NCBI RefSeq assembly: GCF_001679005.1
Contig: NZ_LXTW01000003.1
Span: 1 to 62,723, forward strand
DNA length: 62,723 nucleotides
Direction: 5' to 3'
DNA from: Moraxella nonliquefaciens
GTDB lineage: Bacteria; Pseudomonadota; Gammaproteobacteria; Pseudomonadales; Moraxellaceae
Positions 16,474-23,205 of this stretch are shown in pieces. The position numbers and the translations under genes were made by a program. The stretch's first letter is position 1. Every line of letters begins with the position of its first letter. The notes below the pieces were generated by a model that ran no database searches, was not told the DNA's origin, and worked only from the letters and a program-made list of their open reading frames with translations.

Positions 16474-16698
16474 ATGTTGTTATTCTTAGCCCTTGCCCTA
16501 ATTATTGTGTCTGCTTTAATGATTCGATATTCTCATTTAATAAATCGGACAAGCTATAAGGTGTTACTTTATTTTGGTTCTGCCATACCTGTAAGTACGT
16601 CTAGTGCTATTTTGAGTGCAATGGGTATTGATTTTGTTGTTATTGGTTTATGTGTTTTTATTGCTTCATTGGTTGTTACTTTTATTAAAATTAATTAG
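16474..16698 (+). CDS. Cassette 8 putative immunity protein (membrane), first
   Basis: A 74-residue protein MLLFLALALIIVSALMIRYS ... with about three hydrophobic segments, differing by very few residues from the cassette 14 protein at 23748. The ATG at 16474 is spaced properly from GGGAG at 16462-16466; the in-frame ATG at 16468 is too close. Its toxin is reduced to a 3' fragment, so it is an immunity-only copy. Function inferred. Confidence 0.55.
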   Translation: MLLFLALALIIVSALMIRYSHLINRTSYKVLLYFGSAIPVSTSSAILSAMGIDFVVIGLCVFIASLVVTFIKIN

Positions 16699-16749
16699 AA
16701 GGTATTGTTAATTGACTATACCTTTGGGTGGATTTGTAGGGGCAAATGT

Positions 16750-16995
16750 ATGAATACAGCATGTATTTTATTTTTTGCTATCATTTTGGTGCCAAACTTG
16801 TTAGCTCGTGGTAAAAAATTATTGCTATTGATGCTTGTCGTTGCATTAATGGTTTTTTTATATTATTACCATATTGTTTGGGGTTACAACCAAGATTTAC
16901 CATTAGACCCTACTATTAGAATTTTTATAGATTTTTTTATGGCGATTATTGGTGGTTACTTCTATTATTTTATCACAAATAAATATAAAAAATAA
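16750..16995 (+). CDS. Cassette 8 putative immunity protein (membrane), second
   Basis: An 81-residue protein MNTACILFFAIILVPNLLAR ... with three hydrophobic helices and a YKK C-terminus, nearly identical to the cassette 14 protein at 24165. It is preceded by AGGGGCAAATGT. It lies 51 bp after the first immunity-type gene and directly before MITE copy B. It may be a second immunity protein or an accessory membrane factor. Confidence 0.5.
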   Translation: MNTACILFFAIILVPNLLARGKKLLLLMLVVALMVFLYYYHIVWGYNQDLPLDPTIRIFIDFFMAIIGGYFYYFITNKYKK

Positions 16996-16997
16996 AA

Positions 16998-17103
16998 GCT
17001 CGTAGGTTGGGTAAGCGATAGCGATACCCAAATAGCGATACCCAATAGATGTAAGGCTTGGCTTAAAATGTCAGATTTTGTATCTCAACCTAACCTACTG
17101 AGC
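16998..17103. repeat. MITE-like repeat, copy B (106 bp)
   Basis: Same element as copy A, essentially identical, with ends GCTCGTAGGTTGGG and CCTAACCTACTGAGC. It sits between a membrane-protein gene and an outer-membrane scar, the same relative position as copy C. Confidence 0.7.
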
Positions 17104-17179
17104 TGATTTGGTGGGGTGTATTCAATCGATTGTTTGCTTTTTTTGCTGATTTACAAAAACCGATCATAGGATTGTCTTT

Positions 17180-17356
17180 ATGAGTTTTAAATATTTATTG
17201 GCAGGTTTGCCCTTTTTTGCACTCACCGCCCACGCCGACTTACCCCTTACAGTATCCGACATTTTGGCGGATAAGCAGTATTTGGGAGAAACGGCTTTAA
17301 AGTTAAGACAAAAGACAATTGACAAGTACAATTGTATTTATTACTATATTACATAA
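17180..17356 (+). pseudogene. Outer-membrane gene scar 5
   Basis: A 58-codon frame: MSFKYLLAGLPFFALTAHA|DLPLTVSDILADK matches the intact barrel protein's first 32 residues closely. It then switches to QYLGETALKLRQKTIDKYNC ... and stops inside the next cassette's promoter. The switch point at the ADK codon is shared by most scars and marks the recombination junction. Confidence 0.75.
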
Positions 17357-17401
17357 CAACCACACTAAGATGACATCTTTCACCATCATCACCTTAGTGT
17401 G
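17319..17401 (+). promoter_or_regulatory. Cassette 9 promoter and 5'-UTR stem-loop
   Basis: TTGACA (17319-17324) and TACTAT (17342-17347), 17-bp spacing. The leader stem here is CACACTAAG/CTTAGTGTG rather than the CGCACTAAG/CTTAGTGCG of cassette 1, a compensatory pair change that supports a real RNA fold. Confidence 0.65.
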
Positions 17402-17461
17402 ATTAGGGCTGTCAGTATCAGACTGATGCTTTTTCACAACGTAATAAAAGGAAAAAACTTT

Positions 17462-17828
17462 ATGAAAAAACTCTCAATCCTAGCACTTAGTGCTACTGTT
17501 GCCATCACCCCTGCTTATGCAGAGACTGATGTTAATTATAACACACCTGTCACAGAATTATCTACCAAACAAGCGGATTTGTCTTTTGCTTTTGATGATG
17601 TAGAAAATCTGCAAGCGGTTGCCCTGACTGACAGGGAGATGGCAGAGACACAGGGGGCGGTTGCTCCTTATGTCGGTAGAATTGGATTGGGGTTTGCAGG
17701 TGGTTTTGGCAGTTCTGCAATTGGTCAATAGCGGTAAAGTTGATTGGGGTCTAGCCACCAAGCATGGACTGTATGGTGCAGGCTTAGGCGGAGCAAGTCG
17801 TTGGTTGGCGAACCGTGGTTGGTATTAA
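17462..17828 (+). pseudogene. Cassette 9 toxin, 8-bp deletion
   Basis: Intact signal MKKLSILALSATVAITPAYA, propeptide and LTDREMAETQGA motif. Compared with its near-identical sister at 22138, 8 bp (ATCACAAT) are missing between two CAAT repeats, so the frame stops after GSSAIGQ. The rest of the module (KVDWGLATKHGLYG ... ANRGWY) continues in another frame to 17828. As written, a product of 89 residues would end early in the module. Confidence 0.75.
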
Positions 17829-17979
17829 AGCCTATTGGTGTTGTTATATCAAAAATGTATTGTAAAAATTTGAACGAGTGAAAGTGAAATATATTCGGTC
17901 ATATCTCAAAAGAGTTGCATGAGAGTAATCGTAAATTGTGAATTACTTCAAACACAATATTTAATTGATAAAATCACAA

Positions 17980-18014
17980 ATCAAGACATTATTTATAACA
18001 AATAATGTCTTGAT
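17980..18014 (+). promoter_or_regulatory. Toxin-immunity intergenic stem-loop, cassette 9
   Basis: ATCAAGACATTATT and AATAATGTCTTGAT form a perfect 14-bp stem with a 7-nt loop, 17 bp before the immunity start codon. Confidence 0.7.
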
Positions 18015-18031
18015 TAAATAGGGTTTTGAAT

Positions 18032-18217
18032 ATGTATTTAAAGAATATATGTCTTTTGTTTTTTATTTGTTTGTGTTGTGCGACTATTGCAATATATGAA
18101 ATAAATGGCAAATTTGTCATAAGAGATTTGTCTTTAAATGTTATTGGTGGTTGCCTTATTTTGGCAGCAGTATTATCAATATTAGCAAATTACTTACAAA
18201 AGATAGATTTCTGGTAA
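18032..18217 (+). CDS. Cassette 9 putative immunity protein (membrane)
   Basis: A 61-residue protein MYLKNICLLFFICLCCATIA ... with two hydrophobic helices separated by a short polar turn (YEINGKFVIRDL). Its DNA and protein appear identical to the cassette 13 copy at 22716. The ATG at 18032 follows TAGGGTTTTGA; a TTG two codons earlier is less likely. Its toxin partner here is frameshifted, so protection may persist without the toxin. Function inferred. Confidence 0.55.
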   Translation: MYLKNICLLFFICLCCATIAIYEINGKFVIRDLSLNVIGGCLILAAVLSILANYLQKIDFW

Positions 18218-18239
18218 TCTCATGTATTGTGGATATTCT

Positions 18240-18416
18240 ATGAATTTTAAACACAGATTTCCCATCTTAACCCTGCTACCCTTTCTAGCCCACGCCGACC
18301 TACCCCTAACCGTCGCTAATATTTTGGCGGATAAGCAGTATTTGGGAGAAACGGCTTTAAAGTTAAGACAAAAGACAATTGACAAGTACAATTGTATTTA
18401 TTACTATATTACATAA
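18240..18416 (+). pseudogene. Outer-membrane gene scar 6
   Basis: A 58-codon frame MNFKHRFPILTLLPFLAHA|DLPLTVANILADK then QYLGETALKLRQKTIDK ... and a stop. The signal sequence is a different allele from the intact gene; the junction after ADK is the same as in scar 5. Confidence 0.75.
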
Positions 18417-18465
18417 TAACCACGCTAAGATGATATCTTTCACCATCATCACCTTAGTGCGGTTA
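18379..18465 (+). promoter_or_regulatory. Cassette 10 promoter and 5'-UTR stem-loop
   Basis: TTGACA (18379-18384) and TACTAT (18402-18407), 17-bp spacing. The leader hairpin (CACGCTAAG ... CTTAGTGCG) has one mismatch and one G-U pair. A ribosome-binding site AAAGGA lies 8 bp before the toxin ATG at 18524. Confidence 0.6.
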
Positions 18466-18523
18466 GGGCTATCAGTATCAGACTGATGGATTTTTCACAA
18501 CGCTAATAAAAGGAAAAAACTTT

Positions 18524-18985
18524 ATGAAAAAACTCTCAATCCTAGCACTTAGTGCTACTGTTGCCATCACCCCTGCCTTTGCAGAGACGACGGCTCATTA
18601 TAACACACCCATCACAGAATTGTCTACCAAACAAGCGGATTTGTCTTTTGCTTTTGATGATGTAGAGAATTTACAAGCGGTTGCCATGACTGATGGGCAG
18701 ATGCAGGAGACACAGGGGGCTTGGGTAACTACTGCCTTTGGGGCTGCTGTGGGTGGTGCTGGTTATGCTTACGGTGCCTATAAAGGTAATTATCAATGGG
18801 ATAATAGAAAATTCGCTAGTAATGTCGCTAGTGGTGCAGTCATAGGTACGTTGACAGGAGGAGCTGGTTTTATTGCAAGTGGTGGAGCTAAATTTATTCC
18901 AAGCTTAACTAATGCGGGAGCGAATATTTGGCGTGCCAATGGTGCAATTGTGAATACAGGCGTTAATACAGCTTGGCGTAGATAA
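18524..18985 (+). CDS. Cassette 10 putative secreted toxin (intact)
   Basis: A 153-residue precursor: Sec signal MKKLSILALSATVAITPAFA, propeptide ETTAHYNTPITELSTKQADL with LSFAFDD, and the double-glycine-type site MTDGQMQETQGA. A module of about 90 residues follows (WVTTAFGAAVGGAGYAYGAY ... GVNTAWRR) with several GxxxG/A steps typical of membrane-inserting glycine-zipper peptides. Counting back from the GA bond, G is at -2, M at -7, Q/E at -8 and M at -12, matching double-glycine leaders. The module resembles cassette 1. Expected fate: Sec export, C39 cleavage in the periplasm, release through the barrel protein (inference). Confidence 0.75.
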   Translation: MKKLSILALSATVAITPAFAETTAHYNTPITELSTKQADLSFAFDDVENLQAVAMTDGQMQETQGAWVTTAFGAAVGGAGYAYGAYKGNYQWDNRKFASNVASGAVIGTLTGGAGFIASGGAKFIPSLTNAGANIWRANGAIVNTGVNTAWRR

Positions 18986-19024
18986 TCTTATTATTTATCA
19001 CATTATTTTTTAACTTTTTAAAGT

Positions 19025-19059
19025 GCATGCACTTATAGGTTTTTCTTTTAAGTGCATGC
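19025..19059 (+). promoter_or_regulatory. Toxin-immunity intergenic stem-loop, cassette 10
   Basis: GCATGCACTT pairs perfectly with AAGTGCATGC; the left arm also forms a self-palindrome AGTGCATGCACT. It lies between the toxin and the immunity gene, ending 16 bp before the latter. Confidence 0.6.
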
Positions 19060-19075
19060 CCTGAGGAGGACTACT

Positions 19076-19321
19076 ATGTTTGATATTTTGTCAGGATTAT
19101 TGTCGTATAATGATGAGAGCTTGAGCCGTCTAAAATCAAAAAAAGTGCAAGCTTTCGTTTCTTTGTTCTTTGGATTTTTAATATTTTTGTCCATTTGTGT
19201 GAAAGAATTTTTTGAAAATTCAGATAGCGGATTAATTATATTTTCCATTAGCGTAAGTGTATTTTCCTCAGTATTTGTTCTTGTCTGCTTTTTTATTGCT
19301 GATTTTTTAAAAAAATTATAA
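19076..19321 (+). CDS. Cassette 10 putative immunity protein (membrane), first
   Basis: An 81-residue protein MFDILSGLLSYNDESLSRLK ... with an amphipathic N-terminus, a basic linker and two hydrophobic helices (SLFFGFLIFLSICV and a Ser/Val-rich second). Start chosen at 19076 after TGAGGAGGA. Paralogue of the orphan at 14616 and similar in layout to the cassette 1 protein, matching the similarity of toxins 1 and 10. That co-variation supports a toxin-immunity pairing. Confidence 0.6.
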   Translation: MFDILSGLLSYNDESLSRLKSKKVQAFVSLFFGFLIFLSICVKEFFENSDSGLIIFSISVSVFSSVFVLVCFFIADFLKKL

Positions 19322-19423
19322 TTTTATTATAGAAAAATAATGGCATGATCTAACATTTAATTTAGATATTTTGCTAATAATGCATGCAAGTTGAAAAATA
19401 CTTTTTTTAGATTTAGATAAATA

Positions 19424-19669
19424 ATGTTTTTTTATTTACTGTGCCTGATAATTTTTTCATTTTTCTATGGAGCTGTACTTCTGTTTAATGATTATCTGTC
19501 AAGTAACCCAGAATCCAGTTTTTTATCACCAATAATCATGTCAGTATCAGGAGTTATGTTTATAGTGATTCCTATTCATCTTGAAGTAACCTTAAAAATA
19601 CATATTTTATCTGTTTTGGTTATAAATGTTATTGGAAGCACCATATATCTTAGAATGTGTAAAAAATAA
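19424..19669 (+). CDS. Cassette 10 putative immunity/accessory membrane protein, second
   Basis: An 81-residue protein MFFYLLCLIIFSFFYGAVLL ... with about three hydrophobic helices and a basic end (RMCKK). It lies 102 bp after the first immunity-type gene, as in cassettes 8 and 14, which also carry two small membrane proteins. No family recognised. Confidence 0.5.
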   Translation: MFFYLLCLIIFSFFYGAVLLFNDYLSSNPESSFLSPIIMSVSGVMFIVIPIHLEVTLKIHILSVLVINVIGSTIYLRMCKK

Positions 19670-19715
19670 AACACAATCCATGGATTAATAAAGTTTATCT
19701 GTCATTTATTTTATT

Positions 19716-19828
19716 ATGAAATTAGAATCTTTGTTTTTTGATCTATTTATACTACCCCACCAGGCCATACCAATCTACCCCTAGCTGTTGCTAACATTTT
19801 GGCGGATAAGGAGCATTTGAGGTAAACG
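19716..19828 (+). pseudogene. Outer-membrane gene scar 7, degenerate
   Basis: Opens ATGAAATTAGAATC and reaches codons for LPLAVANILADK, but with a frame change and a TAG before them (CAATCTACCCCTAGCTGTTG). It then reads EHLR and a stop. Older than scars 3 to 6. Confidence 0.55.
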
Positions 19829-19866
19829 GTTTTGAAATCAAGACAAAAGACAATTGACAGGCACGG

Positions 19867-20238
19867 TTGTTATTATTATCAAGAATAATAACCAAATTAT
19901 CTATCAAACAAGCCGACCTATCTTTTGCTTTTGATGATGCGGAAAATCTGCAAACAAAAGAGATGACCACCACCGAAATGCAAGAGACACAGGGGGCGGC
20001 GTTGCCACTAGCGTATATGGGTGGTGCCGCTCTATTTGGAAGCATGGTTAATGTTAATACATATGTAAGGGCTGTACCCCAGTCTCAAAGAACTTTGGGT
20101 GGTTACGCTACTGCGATTGGTAGTGGGGCAGTAGGCGGAGCATTGACTACAACACCAATAGGAGGTATGAGAGCTGCTTTTCTAGGTGGAGGTGTGGCAC
20201 TTGCGGGGAGTGGTGTTTCTGTTACCATGAAAAAGTAG
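19867..20238 (+). CDS. Cassette 11 leaderless (silent) toxin module
   Basis: Same leader deletion as cassettes 5 and 7 (promoter-like TTGACAGGCACGG joined to ACCAAATTATCTA). Propeptide SIKQADLSFAFDDAENLQTK, motif MTTTEMQETQGA, then an intact module (ALPLAYMGGAALFGSMVNVN ... GSGVSVTMKK) rich in GG and GA pairs. The frame opens with a TTG and has no credible ribosome-binding site or signal peptide, so export is not expected. Probably a stored module. Confidence 0.5.
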   Translation: MLLLSRIITKLSIKQADLSFAFDDAENLQTKEMTTTEMQETQGAALPLAYMGGAALFGSMVNVNTYVRAVPQSQRTLGGYATAIGSGAVGGALTTTPIGGMRAAFLGGGVALAGSGVSVTMKK

Positions 20239-20260
20239 CATCCCGTAATATTATTTACAA

Positions 20261-20295
20261 GAAAGAAAGTGCTTTTGAATGATGTGCTTTCTTTC
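20261..20295 (+). promoter_or_regulatory. Toxin-immunity intergenic stem-loop, cassette 11
   Basis: GAAAGAAAG and CTTTCTTTC, a 9-bp stem 22 bp after the toxin stop. Same position as in other cassettes. Confidence 0.5.
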
Positions 20296-20329
20296 AGTGT
20301 TTTATGCCAACAATTACATAAATAATGAT

Positions 20330-20575
20330 ATGACAATTTTTGAAATTATATACTACATACTTCTGTTCTCAATATATCCTAGCTTAGTTTTCTTCTTTAA
20401 TAGAGAAAATTTATCAATTAAAAAGATTGTTTTTTTTACGGCTCTCTTATGTATAATTGGTTTTATATTTGCAAAAATTATTTATGGTAATTATTCGATA
20501 GGATTTTTAATTTGTATGGGAGTATGTCCTGCTTTTGGATTATTGGCATTTCATAAAATAAGATATGGTAAATAA
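20330..20575 (+). CDS. Cassette 11 putative immunity protein (membrane)
   Basis: An 81-residue protein MTIFEIIYYILLFSIYPSLV ... with three hydrophobic helices and a basic C-terminus. The frame is open 17 codons upstream, but that extension overlaps the intergenic hairpin, so 20330 is preferred, although its ribosome-binding site is weak. It follows the leaderless cassette 11 toxin. Function inferred from position. Confidence 0.5.
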   Translation: MTIFEIIYYILLFSIYPSLVFFFNRENLSIKKIVFFTALLCIIGFIFAKIIYGNYSIGFLICMGVCPAFGLLAFHKIRYGK

Positions 20576-20656
20576 TTGTGTCAGTTAATAAACTAAAACT
20601 AAATTAAGATGTTGGCTATCTTATTCTGTTATAATTGAGATTAAGTAGGTTTTGTA

Positions 20657-20866
20657 ATGATGTATAAACATATTATGATTGTATTTGGGTTGGTGTCATT
20701 TTCTTTAACCGCCCACGCCGACCTCCCCCTAACGGTCGATGATCTATTGGCGGATAAAAACCGTTTTAGACTTGATACTGATTTGAGCTATTATAATCAT
20801 CACAAATCATCGATGGCAAGATGTGTAAAAAAATGTATATTTGTTCAAAACCCCTTGACAACATAA
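20657..20866 (+). pseudogene. Outer-membrane gene scar 8 (longest fragment)
   Basis: A 69-codon frame MMYKHIMIVFGLVSFSLTAHA|DLPLTVDDLLADKNRFRLDT ... SYYNHHKSS, following the intact barrel protein for about 50 residues, past the usual ADK junction, before diverging (MARCVKKCIFVQNPLTT). This scar keeps the NRF continuation seen in the intact gene and so identifies the source of all the shorter scars. Confidence 0.8.
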
Positions 20867-20884
20867 AAAAAAACGTACTATAAT
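20855..20884 (+). promoter_or_regulatory. Cassette 12 promoter (distinct type)
   Basis: Consensus TTGACA (20855-20860) and TATAAT (20879-20884) with an 18-bp spacer. Unlike the other cassettes there is no ACTAAG-type leader hairpin, so this cassette has its own regulatory region. Confidence 0.75.
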
Positions 20885-20961
20885 GCCACACAAGTCAGCA
20901 CAATCGTACTCTCATATCAAGTCTTGCTGATGGTTTGGACTTGTATTTTTAAGGAAATATG

Positions 20962-21408
20962 ATGAAAAAATTATCAATTTTGGCATTATCAGCTGTTGTG
21001 TCTATTGCTCCTGCATTTGCAGAAGTTAATTCTACTGCCACACCAGCAAAAACAACCACCTAAGAGGTAGACTTATCTTTTGCTTTTGATGATGCGGAAA
21101 ATCTGCAAACAAAAGAGATGACCACCACCGAAATGCAAGAGACAGAGGGGGCGGTTGCTCCTTTGGTTGCGGTGGGTGTTATGACAGGCACTCGGTTTAT
21201 TGCTCAACGGTGGGTTACTCAAAAAGTTGCTCAAAATATGGTTAAACGTGGAGCAACCAACATTATGGCTCCCAACCGTTCTGTTGCTAAAAAAATTGCA
21301 GGAAATAATCCCATCAGAGAATATCACGTTGGCCCTGGTTCAAGATATACCCATTATCATCCGAACCCAAGAAACGGCTCTCATATTTGGTATGGAAAAA
21401 CAAGATAA
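20962..21408 (+). pseudogene. Cassette 12 toxin, nonsense codon in propeptide
   Basis: Signal MKKLSILALSAVVSIAPAFA and a short propeptide are interrupted by TAA (21061-21063, codon 34). The same frame continues EVDLSFAFDDAENLQTKEM, MTTTEMQETEGA and an intact module of about 85 residues to 21408. The module is not glycine-zipper-like: it is basic and ends HVGPGSRYTHYHPNPRNGSH then IWYGKTR. Its clustered His/Tyr/Arg residues recall C-terminal nuclease-type toxin domains, and it is followed by a soluble partner. Enzymatic activity is a guess. Only readthrough or reversion would yield the precursor. Confidence 0.6.
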
Positions 21409-21421
21409 CTAAGGCAGTTAA

Positions 21422-21457
21422 AAGTTATGGGGGTAGCTCAGCCCCCCCCCATAACTT
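21422..21457 (+). promoter_or_regulatory. Toxin-immunity intergenic stem-loop, cassette 12
   Basis: AAGTTATGGGGG and CCCCCATAACTT form a perfect 12-bp stem. The 3' arm lies in a run of nine C (21442-21450), a possible slippage site. It ends 30 bp before the immunity start. Confidence 0.7.
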
Positions 21458-21487
21458 AGTTGCAACATCTAATTGTGGAGCGTATCT

Positions 21488-21859
21488 ATGTCTCATATCT
21501 ATCTGGTCATTTCTGATGATGAAATCAAAAAAATCACCCAAGAGAGATTTTTAAAATTTCACAGCATAGATAGCCATCAATCTGATAAATACGGTTATTA
21601 TAGATATGATGAAAACCTTTGTCAGATAATACATGATGATATTTATTGCATTCATAACCAACTAATTGAACTTTTAGGTAATTACAGCAAACAATCTAAA
21701 AAATTATTTTTTGCAAAATTTCTTTTGATTAATAAAAGCAATGAAGATGATATGTTTAATCTTTCCTTGGCAAAAATTGATAAATCTACTTTTATCAAAC
21801 TGGAAAATTTAGATAATAATTCATACCTAAAATTAAACACCATTTATCAAATACCTTAG
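21488..21859 (+). CDS. Cassette 12 putative soluble immunity protein
   Basis: A 123-residue acidic soluble protein MSHIYLVISDDEIKKITQER ... without a signal or membrane helix. The ATG at 21488 follows GTGGAG. It sits just after the only toxin module that looks like a soluble enzyme domain, whereas glycine-rich modules are followed by membrane proteins. That correlation suggests it neutralises its toxin in the cytoplasm. It shares the YYRYD segment with the broken gene at 12948. No named family recognised. Confidence 0.55.
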   Translation: MSHIYLVISDDEIKKITQERFLKFHSIDSHQSDKYGYYRYDENLCQIIHDDIYCIHNQLIELLGNYSKQSKKLFFAKFLLINKSNEDDMFNLSLAKIDKSTFIKLENLDNNSYLKLNTIYQIP

Positions 21860-21868
21860 GGGTTTAAA

Positions 21869-21975
21869 ATGCGTAAACTCACTCTTTGTTGTGTACTATT
21901 ACTGAGTTTGTCAGATCCACCCTAACCGCCCCTAATATTTTGGCGGATAAGCAGTATTTGGGAGAAACGGCTTTA
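21869..21975 (+). pseudogene. Outer-membrane gene scar 9, degenerate
   Basis: ATGCGTAAACTCACTCTTTG begins a signal-like frame that stops at TAA where LPLT should be encoded. The LTAPNILADKQYLGETAL codons follow in another frame. This is the upstream edge of cassette 13. Confidence 0.55.
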
Positions 21976-21994
21976 AAGTTAAGACAAAAGACAA

Positions 21995-22077
21995 TTGACA
22001 AATACAATTGTATTTATTACTATATTACATAATAACCACACCAAGATGATATCTTTCACCATCATCACCTTAGTGCG
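21995..22077 (+). promoter_or_regulatory. Cassette 13 promoter and 5'-UTR stem-loop
   Basis: TTGACA (21995-22000) and TACTAT (22018-22023), 17-bp spacing. Leader stem CACACCAAG/CTTAGTGCG with two mismatches, then AAAGGA before the ATG at 22138. Confidence 0.6.
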
Positions 22078-22137
22078 GTTAGGGCTGTCAGTATCAGATT
22101 GATGCTTTTTCACAACGTAATAAAAGGAAAAAACTTT

Positions 22138-22512
22138 ATGAAAAAACTTTCAATCCTAGCACTTAGTGCTACTGTCGCCATCACCCCTGCCTTTGCAGAG
22201 ACGACGGCTCATTATAACACACCTGTTACAGAATTATCTACCAAACAAGCGGATTTGTCTTTTGCTTTTGATGATGTGGAGAATTTACAAGCGGTTGCCC
22301 TGACTGACAGGGAGATGGCAGAGACACAGGGGGCGGTTGCTCCTTATGTCGGTAGAATTGGATTGGGGTTTGCAGGTGGTTTTGGCAGTTCTGCAATTGG
22401 TCAATATCACAATAGCGGTAAAGTTGATTGGGGTCTGGCCACCAAGCATGGACTGTATGGTGCAGGCTTAGGCGGAGCAAGTCGTTGGTTGGCGAACCGT
22501 GGTTGGTATTAA
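22138..22512 (+). CDS. Cassette 13 putative secreted toxin (intact)
   Basis: A 124-residue precursor: signal MKKLSILALSATVAITPAFA, propeptide ETTAHYNTPVTELSTKQADL with LSFAFDD, and the site LTDREMAETQGA with E at -8, M at -7 and L at -12 relative to the GA bond. The compact module AVAPYVGRIGLGFAGGFGSS ... GGASRWLANRGWY has GxxxG-type spacing. It is the intact version of the cassette 9 gene. The next gene, after a 14-bp hairpin, is a two-helix membrane protein. Bacteriocin-like activity is inferred from architecture only. Confidence 0.75.
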   Translation: MKKLSILALSATVAITPAFAETTAHYNTPVTELSTKQADLSFAFDDVENLQAVALTDREMAETQGAVAPYVGRIGLGFAGGFGSSAIGQYHNSGKVDWGLATKHGLYGAGLGGASRWLANRGWY

Positions 22513-22663
22513 AGCCTATTGGTGTTGTTATATCAAAAATGTATTGTAAAAATTTGAACGAGTGAAAGTGAAATATATTCGGTCATATCTCAAAAGAGTT
22601 GCATGAGAGTAATCGTAAATTGTGAATTACTTCAAACACAATATTTAATTGATAAAATCACAA

Positions 22664-22698
22664 ATCAAGACATTATTTATAACAAATAATGTCTTGAT
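22664..22698 (+). promoter_or_regulatory. Toxin-immunity intergenic stem-loop, cassette 13
   Basis: Perfect 14-bp stem ATCAAGACATTATT/AATAATGTCTTGAT, identical to cassette 9. Confidence 0.7.
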
Positions 22699-22715
22699 TA
22701 AATAGGGTTTTGAAT

Positions 22716-22901
22716 ATGTATTTAAAGAATATATGTCTTTTGTTTTTTATTTGTTTGTGTTGTGCGACTATTGCAATATATGAAATAAATGGCAAATTTG
22801 TCATAAGAGATTTGTCTTTAAATGTTATTGGTGGTTGCCTTATTTTGGCAGCAGTATTATCAATATTAGCAAATTACTTACAAAAGATAGATTTCTGGTA
22901 A
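22716..22901 (+). CDS. Cassette 13 putative immunity protein (membrane)
   Basis: A 61-residue, two-helix membrane protein MYLKNICLLFFICLCCATIA ..., apparently identical to the cassette 9 copy. The about 200-bp spacer from the toxin is also conserved between the two cassettes, pointing to a recent duplication. Function inferred. Confidence 0.55.
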   Translation: MYLKNICLLFFICLCCATIAIYEINGKFVIRDLSLNVIGGCLILAAVLSILANYLQKIDFW

Positions 22902-22923
22902 TCTCATGTATTGTGGATATTCT

Positions 22924-23034
22924 ATGAATTTTAAACACAGATTTCCCATCTTAACTCTGCTACCCTTTCTAGCCCACGCCGACCTACCCCTAACCGCCCC
23001 TAATATTTTGGCGGATAAGCAGTATTTGCGATAA
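22924..23034 (+). pseudogene. Outer-membrane gene scar 10
   Basis: A 36-codon frame MNFKHRFPILTLLPFLAHA|DLPLTAPNILADKQYLR and a stop. Same allele as scar 6 apart from the LTVAN to LTAPN change and a different ending. Confidence 0.75.
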
Positions 23035-23060
23035 ACGGTTTTAAAATTGAGACGAAATAT

Positions 23061-23143
23061 TTTACAAGTACAACTGTATTTGTTACTATATTACATAATA
23101 ACCACACCAAGATGATATCTTTCACCATCATCACCTTAGTGCG
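23061..23143 (+). promoter_or_regulatory. Cassette 14 promoter and 5'-UTR stem-loop
   Basis: TTTACA (23061-23066) and TACTAT (23084-23089), 17-bp spacing. Leader stem CACACCAAG/CTTAGTGCG. The -35 departs from TTGACA as in cassette 6, so this promoter may be weaker. Confidence 0.55.
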
Positions 23144-23205
23144 GTTAGGGCTATCAGTATCAGACTGATGGATTTTTCACAACGCTAATAAAAGGAAAAA
23201 ACTTT

